Shown piece by piece: positions 59,544-64,000 of a stretch of 64,000 nucleotides of DNA; within the stretch, counting starts at the first letter, position 1, and every line of letters starts with the position of its first letter. The notes below the pieces were generated by a model. It made no database searches, had not been told where the DNA came from, and was given only the letters and a program-made list of their open reading frames with translations. The DNA is taken from the NCBI RefSeq assembly GCF_022014595.1, contig NZ_CP091740.1, positions 930,001 to 994,000 on the forward strand, given 5' to 3'. This DNA comes from Solitalea lacus (GTDB taxonomy: Bacteria > Bacteroidota > Bacteroidia > Sphingobacteriales > Sphingobacteriaceae). Made by a program: the position numbers and the translations under genes.

Positions 59544-60872
59544 ATGTCAACTATCAGTAAATCAAAGATTGATTTGAATTTGCCTTATAAGGTAAAAGAT
59601 ATGTCGCTGGCTGAGTGGGGCCGCAAGGAAATTGAATTGGCTGAAGCTGAAATGCCTGGTTTGATGGCAATTAGATCTGAGTACGGCGATTCAAAACCTT
59701 TGAAAGGCGCACGCATTGCAGGCTGTTTACACATGACTATTCAAACAGCGGTGTTAATTGAAACATTGATTCATTTAGGTGCCGAAGTTCGCTGGAGTTC
59801 GTGTAACATCTTTTCAACGCAAGACCATGCTGCCGCTGCTATTGCCGCTGCCGGTATTCCTGTTTTTGCTTGGAAAGGTATGAATGCTCAAGAGTTCGAT
59901 TGGTGTATTGAGCAAACACTGTTCTTTGGTTCAGAAGATAAACCATTGAATATGATTTTGGATGATGGTGGTGATTTAACCAATATGGTATTTGATGTTT
60001 ACACCGAGTTGATTCCGAACATTAAAGGTTTATCAGAAGAAACTACTACCGGCGTTCACCGCTTGCACGAGCGCATGAAGAACGGTACATTATACATGCC
60101 AGCCATCAACGTAAACGATTCAGTTACTAAGTCAAAATTTGATAACAAATACGGTTGCCGCGAATCATTAGTTGACGCTATTCGTCGTGCTACTGATGTA
60201 ATGCTTGCTGGTAAGGTTGCTGTAGTTGCTGGTTATGGAGACGTAGGTAAAGGTTCTGCGGAATCGTTAAGCTCGGCAGGCGTACGTGTAATCGTTACTG
60301 AGATTGACCCGATTTGTGCTTTACAAGCGGCAATGGAAGGTTACGAAGTAAAGAAAATGAAAGATGCCATTAAGGAAGCTGACATCGTGGTAACTGCAAC
60401 TGGTAACTTCAATATTGTAACCGGTGAACATTTCAAAGCATTAAAAGATAAAGCGATTGTTTGTAACATCGGTCACTTTGATAATGAAATTGATATGGCT
60501 TGGTTGAATTCAAACTATGGCAATGCCAAAATTGAAATTAAGCCACAGGTTGATAAATATACCATTGATGGCAAAGATGTGATTGTATTGGCTGAAGGTC
60601 GTTTGGTGAACTTGGGCTGTGCTACCGGTCACCCATCGTTTGTAATGTCGAATTCATTCACGAACCAAACCTTAGCGCAATTAGAGTTGTGGTTGCAATC
60701 GGATAAATACGAAAACAAGGTTTATACTTTGCCTAAGCATTTGGATGAAAAAGTAGCTCGTTTACATTTAGCTAAAATCGGTGTTGAACTGGATGAATTA
60801 ACAGCTGAGCAAGCTGCATATATTGGTGTAACAGTTGATGGTCCGTTTAAACCGGAAACATACCGTTACTAA
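59544..60872 (+). CDS. ahcY: Adenosylhomocysteinase
   Basis: The 442-residue NAD-dependent enzyme splits S-adenosylhomocysteine to homocysteine and adenosine, relieving inhibition of methyltransferases. Typical stretches are [35 protein letters not shown], the NAD loop [18 protein letters not shown] and the C-terminal [13 protein letters not shown]. The open frame reaches back to 59373 inside cls, but ATG 59544 ([20 protein letters not shown]) is the family start and sits after its own promoter. Confidence 0.97.
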   Translation: MSTISKSKIDLNLPYKVKDMSLAEWGRKEIELAEAEMPGLMAIRSEYGDSKPLKGARIAGCLHMTIQTAVLIETLIHLGAEVRWSSCNIFSTQDHAAAAIAAAGIPVFAWKGMNAQEFDWCIEQTLFFGSEDKPLNMILDDGGDLTNMVFDVYTELIPNIKGLSEETTTGVHRLHERMKNGTLYMPAINVNDSVTKSKFDNKYGCRESLVDAIRRATDVMLAGKVAVVAGYGDVGKGSAESLSSAGVRVIVTEIDPICALQAAMEGYEVKKMKDAIKEADIVVTATGNFNIVTGEHFKALKDKAIVCNIGHFDNEIDMAWLNSNYGNAKIEIKPQVDKYTIDGKDVIVLAEGRLVNLGCATGHPSFVMSNSFTNQTLAQLELWLQSDKYENKVYTLPKHLDEKVARLHLAKIGVELDELTAEQAAYIGVTVDGPFKPETYRY

Positions 60873-60894
60873 TTTACCCACCTAATAGAATTTT

Positions 60895-60934
60895 AAGGAG
60901 CCGAATGTTTAATGTTCGGCTCCTTTGCTTTTTG
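60895..60934 (+). terminator. Terminator of ahcY
   Basis: AAGGAGCCGAA pairs with TTCGGCTCCTT, followed by TGCTTTTTG. The tail overlaps the presumed promoter of the next gene. Confidence 0.85.
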
Positions 60935-60948
60935 TATCTTTAAATCAT

Positions 60949-61212
60949 ATGAATAATAACGACGTAATTAAAAAACTTCGCGTAGCTTTAAAGTTACGTG
61001 ACATAGATATTGTTGAGATTCTGGCTTTAGTTGATTTTCGAATCACAACTACTGAACTATCTTCATTTTTCCGTTCCGAGGATCATCCGAATTTTAAGCC
61101 GATGGGAGACCAGATTCTTCGTAATTTTCTTAATGGATTGATCATCTACAAAAGGGGAGCAAAGGAAGAAAAAACTCAATCTCATTCTGTGAATAAGGCC
61201 AAGAATAAGTAA
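60949..61212 (+). CDS. YehS-like protein with a single DUF1456 domain
   Basis: The 87-residue protein has one DUF1456 unit (MNNNDVIKKLRVALKLRD, FRSEDHPNFKPMGDQILRNF), where E. coli YehS carries two. The rest is a charged C-terminal tail. The function is unknown. The frame opens at 60925, but ATG 60949 aligns with YehS and leaves the terminator of ahcY outside the gene. The immediately preceding TATCTTTA could be its -7 box. Confidence 0.82.
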   Translation: MNNNDVIKKLRVALKLRDIDIVEILALVDFRITTTELSSFFRSEDHPNFKPMGDQILRNFLNGLIIYKRGAKEEKTQSHSVNKAKNK

Positions 61213-61242
61213 AAACGCCCCTCTTTTCAGAGAAGGCGTTTG
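61213..61242. terminator. Weak terminator between the YehS-like gene and aceA
   Basis: AAACGCC (61213-61219) pairs with GGCGTTT (61235-61241), with extra CTCTTTTCAGAG pairing inside, between convergent genes. Confidence 0.6.
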
Positions 61243-61279
61243 TCTAAGGGTTGATTAGTATAAATCTTAATCCTTAGTA

Positions 61280-62563
61280 CTAATGAAACTGTTCCTCCTC
61301 TGTGGATCCTTTCAAGGCAGTAGTTGAGGCCAGCCCATTCATAATTGTATTTTGTACTTCATCAAAATAACCAGTTCCAACAAAAGCCTGGTGCTTAACT
61401 GCTTTGAATCCATGGCTTTCCTGTAAAGCAAATTCGCGTTGCTGCAAATTTGAGAAACCTAACATGCCTTGTTCCTTATAAGCTAATGCTATTTCAAACA
61501 TGGCTGTATTTAATGCGTGAAAACCTGCGAGCGTAATAAACTGAAATTTATACCCCATATCTGCCAGCTGTTCACGGAAAGTAAGCATTGTTTGATCATC
61601 TAAATTCTTTTTCCAGTTGAACGAAGGCGAGCAATTGTAGGCCAATAATTTATCTGGAAATTCAGCTTTAATAGCCTGGGCAAACTCACGAGCTTGTCCA
61701 ATATCTGGTTTTGACGTTTCGCACCAAACTAAATCGGCATAAGGAGCGTATGATAAACCGCGGGAAATGGCTTGGTCAATGCCTGCCTTTACTTTATAGA
61801 AGCCTTCAGTAGTTCTTTCAGTAGAGGTGATGAACGGATGATCGCGCTCATCGCAGTCGCTGGTTAATAAGGTAGCAGCATCGGCATCCGTACGGGCAAC
61901 CAGCAAAGTAGGTACTCCCATAACGTCCGACGCCAGCCTTGCGGCATTTAATTTTGCAACAAACTCTCCGGTAGGAACCAGTACTTTTCCTCCCATATGG
62001 CCGCATTTTTTTGCAGAGGCCAACTGGTCTTCAAAATGCACTCCTGCAGCTCCAGCCTCAATCATGGACTTCATCAATTCAAATGCATTAAGGTTGCCAC
62101 CAAAGCCTGCTTCGGCATCGGCTACAATTGGAGCCAGCCAATGTACATCATCACGGCCTTCCATAGTTTGAATCTGATCGGCTCTTAATAAAGCGTTGTT
62201 GATCTTTTTTACAACTTTCGGTACACTATCCGCCGGATACAAACTTTGGTCGGGATACATTTCACCTGCCAGATTTGCATCGGCGGCTACCTGCCATCCA
62301 CTTAAATAAATAGCTTTCAATCCGGCTTGTACCGCTTGGATTGCCTGATTTCCTGTTAATGCTCCTAAGGCAGATACGTAATAATCATCGTTTAACAGAT
62401 TCCATAAGCGTTCTGCTCCTAAGCGGGCAAGCGTATATTCTATATTAATACTTCCTTTTAGTTTTATAACCTGATCTGCAGAATAGCTGCGTTTAACGCC
62501 CTGCCAGCGGGCATTAGTTGCCCATTGATCAGCTAAGTGCTGTGCTCTTTCAATTGAATTCAT
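61280..62563 (-). CDS. aceA: Isocitrate lyase
   Basis: The 427-residue enzyme splits isocitrate to succinate and glyoxylate, the first step of the glyoxylate shunt. The catalytic [13 protein letters not shown] loop (Cys near residue 190) and metal-binding [17 protein letters not shown] and [10 protein letters not shown] are visible, together with the N-terminal [20 protein letters not shown]. The length is that of the short bacterial type. It is downstream of aceB, with an 83-base spacer carrying a strong hairpin. Confidence 0.96.
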   Translation of the reverse strand: MNSIERAQHLADQWATNARWQGVKRSYSADQVIKLKGSINIEYTLARLGAERLWNLLNDDYYVSALGALTGNQAIQAVQAGLKAIYLSGWQVAADANLAGEMYPDQSLYPADSVPKVVKKINNALLRADQIQTMEGRDDVHWLAPIVADAEAGFGGNLNAFELMKSMIEAGAAGVHFEDQLASAKKCGHMGGKVLVPTGEFVAKLNAARLASDVMGVPTLLVARTDADAATLLTSDCDERDHPFITSTERTTEGFYKVKAGIDQAISRGLSYAPYADLVWCETSKPDIGQAREFAQAIKAEFPDKLLAYNCSPSFNWKKNLDDQTMLTFREQLADMGYKFQFITLAGFHALNTAMFEIALAYKEQGMLGFSNLQQREFALQESHGFKAVKHQAFVGTGYFDEVQNTIMNGLASTTALKGSTEEEQFH

Positions 62564-62580
62564 AAAGCTAGTGGATTTAT

Positions 62581-62618
62581 CTTGCCTTACCCTCTCTGTT
62601 TAAGAGGGTAAAGGCAAG
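62581..62618 (-). repeat. Stem-loop in the aceB-aceA spacer
   Basis: CTTGCCTTACCCTCT pairs with AGAGGGTAAAGGCAAG with one bulged base. Neither side has a T tract, so it is not a standard terminator. It may tune aceA relative to aceB by processing or partial termination. Confidence 0.6.
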
Positions 62619-62646
62619 TTGTTGATTGATTGATCTTAATTAGAAG

Positions 62647-64000
62647 TTAATCGTTTTGTTGTATGTAGAAATATGCCTGAAGAGTTAAGAACTCAGGAAA
62701 TTGTTTGCTGAAAACCAAATCATGAAAGAGGCATCCTGCCAACATGTAGTTTTCTGAATGATATCTCTCAAAACCTACTTCTTCTTTAATCTTTGCTCTT
62801 TCTTCGTCAATAATATCATTCACATAATGACGGTCAATGAGTTTCCATTGATCAGTTATACAGCCGTGACGAACCCATTGCCAGATTTGTGCACGTGAAA
62901 TTTCAGCAGTGGCAGCATCTTCCATTAAGTTGTTGATACCGGCTGCCCCAATTCCGTTTAACCATGACGCGATATAGCGAATGCCAACGTTTACATTTGT
63001 GCGTACGCCTTGCTCGGTAATGGTATTGCCGGCAGATGAGATGTTCAGTAGCTCTTTAGCCGTTATTACCCTGTCTTCAACCAAAACATTTTTTTGATGA
63101 GGTTTACCATTTAGCACTTCATCGAAAGCATTTTTGGCAATTGGTATTAAATCAGGATGGGCCACCCAAGTGCCATCAAAGCCGTTTTGAGCTTCAAATT
63201 CTTTGTCATCTTTAACTTTGTCTAAAGCTAAATGGGTAGCTTCTTCATCTTTTCTGTTAGGAATAAAAGCTGCCATGCCCCCAATTGCATGTGCGCCGCG
63301 TTTATGACAAGTTTGAACTAATAGTTGTGTATAGGCACGCATAAATGGAACACGCATGGTAACCAAGGAACGGTCGGGAAGGACAAAGGATTGTACCATG
63401 CGGAATTTTTTGATAACACTGAAAATATAGTCCCATCTTCCTGCATTTAAACCTGCTGCATGCTCCTTCAATTCGTATAAAATTTCATCCATTTCAAATG
63501 CGGCTAAAATGGTCTCTATTAAAACAGTGGCTTTTACTGTTCCGCGCGGAATGCTCATATATTCCTGAGCAAACTCAAATACCTGGTTCCACAGACGGGC
63601 CTCTAAATGACTTTCAAGTTTTGGTAAATAGAAGTAAGGAGCCGTTCCTTGACTCATTAATTTACGGGCATTATGGAAAAAGTATAGTCCAAAATCGAAT
63701 AGAGAGGCAGACATAGGCCGATTCTCAATTTTGAAGTGGGCTTCTGTTAAGTGCCACCCGCGTGGGCGAACCATTAATACGGAAGTTTTTTCATTTAATT
63801 TATATTGTTTTCCTTCTTCAGTTTCAAAATCAATTGTTCTTCTAATGGCATCCTTTAAGTTTTGCTGTCCGGAAAGAATGTTGTCCCAAGTAGGAGTGGT
63901 GGCATCTTCAAAATCGGCCATGAATACATTAGCGCCAGAATTAAGCGCATTAATTATCATTTTCTTATCCGTAGGGCCAGTTATTTCAACTTTACGATTC
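62647..64000 (-). CDS. aceB: Malate synthase A, 5' end beyond the window
   Basis: The enzyme condenses glyoxylate with acetyl-CoA to malate, the second shunt step. The visible C-terminal 450 residues include the start region of the barrel ([20 protein letters not shown]), [67 protein letters not shown] and the C-terminal [12 protein letters not shown]. Family A is about 530 residues, so about 80 are missing to the right. The reading frame is open to base 64000; an ATG at 63960 is internal, not the start. Confidence 0.96.
   Translation of the reverse strand, partial: NRKVEITGPTDKKMIINALNSGANVFMADFEDATTPTWDNILSGQQNLKDAIRRTIDFETEEGKQYKLNEKTSVLMVRPRGWHLTEAHFKIENRPMSASLFDFGLYFFHNARKLMSQGTAPYFYLPKLESHLEARLWNQVFEFAQEYMSIPRGTVKATVLIETILAAFEMDEILYELKEHAAGLNAGRWDYIFSVIKKFRMVQSFVLPDRSLVTMRVPFMRAYTQLLVQTCHKRGAHAIGGMAAFIPNRKDEEATHLALDKVKDDKEFEAQNGFDGTWVAHPDLIPIAKNAFDEVLNGKPHQKNVLVEDRVITAKELLNISSAGNTITEQGVRTNVNVGIRYIASWLNGIGAAGINNLMEDAATAEISRAQIWQWVRHGCITDQWKLIDRHYVNDIIDEERAKIKEEVGFERYHSENYMLAGCLFHDLVFSKQFPEFLTLQAYFYIQQND

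Noticed and set aside
1-64000. CRISPR array, rRNA, tRNA or prophage
   Set aside because: I saw no regularly spaced repeats, no tRNA-like T-loop sequences at plausible spacing, no rRNA and no phage structural genes.

Overview
The window is ordinary chromosome of a Bacteroidota bacterium, most likely from the Sphingobacteriales (Solitalea/Pedobacter-like). This rests on gene content (BT_3928 and DUF1599 proteins, two-domain FKBP proteins, a GH3-type acyl-adenylating enzyme, CdaA next to FolP), on AT-rich spacers, and on promoters of the Bacteroidota type (TTG, 19 bases, TAnnTTTG) with few Shine-Dalgarno sequences. I saw no rRNA, tRNA, CRISPR array or phage module. Apart from two degenerate patches the window is densely packed with housekeeping genes.

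Region 1-3.2 kb is a transposon graveyard. An IS200/IS605-type element with divergent tnpA and tnpB is split by an intact IS4-family element (825-2231) flanked by an exact 11-bp duplication. tnpB has an in-frame stop. tnpA has a frameshift, lost an HUH histidine and lost its C-terminus. The next gene, a membrane protein, survives only as a frameshifted 3' part. From 3.2 to 10.2 kb come a secreted protein, a GlxA-type AraC regulator with two tandem SRPBCC genes, a large exported GH2 glycosidase and a membrane histidine-kinase-like protein without an ATPase domain.

From 10.2 to 29 kb: NAD(P)HX repair (nnr), an ECF sigma/anti-sigma pair, lipA, osmC, terC, a polyprenyl diphosphate synthase, a DUF1508-OmpA protein, pirin, asparaginase, TatD, two FKBP isomerases around nrnA, ndk, arsC-like, dciA-recF, a TPR protein and ribH. 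From 29 to 48.6 kb: two tiny paralogous lipoproteins ahead of ytxJ, rocD, a racemase, a GH3 family enzyme, lptB, recJ, pheS-tetR, a probable small transcript, rlmD, a phosphoribosyltransferase, pepT, recQ, a dihaem cytochrome c, aroK, a lone DppB-type permease and hemN.

From 48.6 to 64 kb: an SRPBCC/RibD-C pair, BT_3928-DUF1599, then a second graveyard (51.6-52.5 kb) with a 5' fragment of folP, a 3' fragment of a hydroxypyruvate-isomerase-like gene and the 3' end of a group II intron. Intact folP-cdaA follows, then a DUF1080 protein, a GNAT-nitrilase fusion, a bacilliredoxin, cardiolipin synthase, ahcY, a YehS-like protein and the glyoxylate shunt genes aceB-aceA, with aceB running off the end.

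No clearly new multi-gene system is present. The most interesting items are the folP remnant in what may be the ancestral folP position, the group II intron remnant, the nested transposons, the paired mini-lipoproteins with YtxJ, and a short promoter-to-terminator transcript at about 38.0-38.2 kb.
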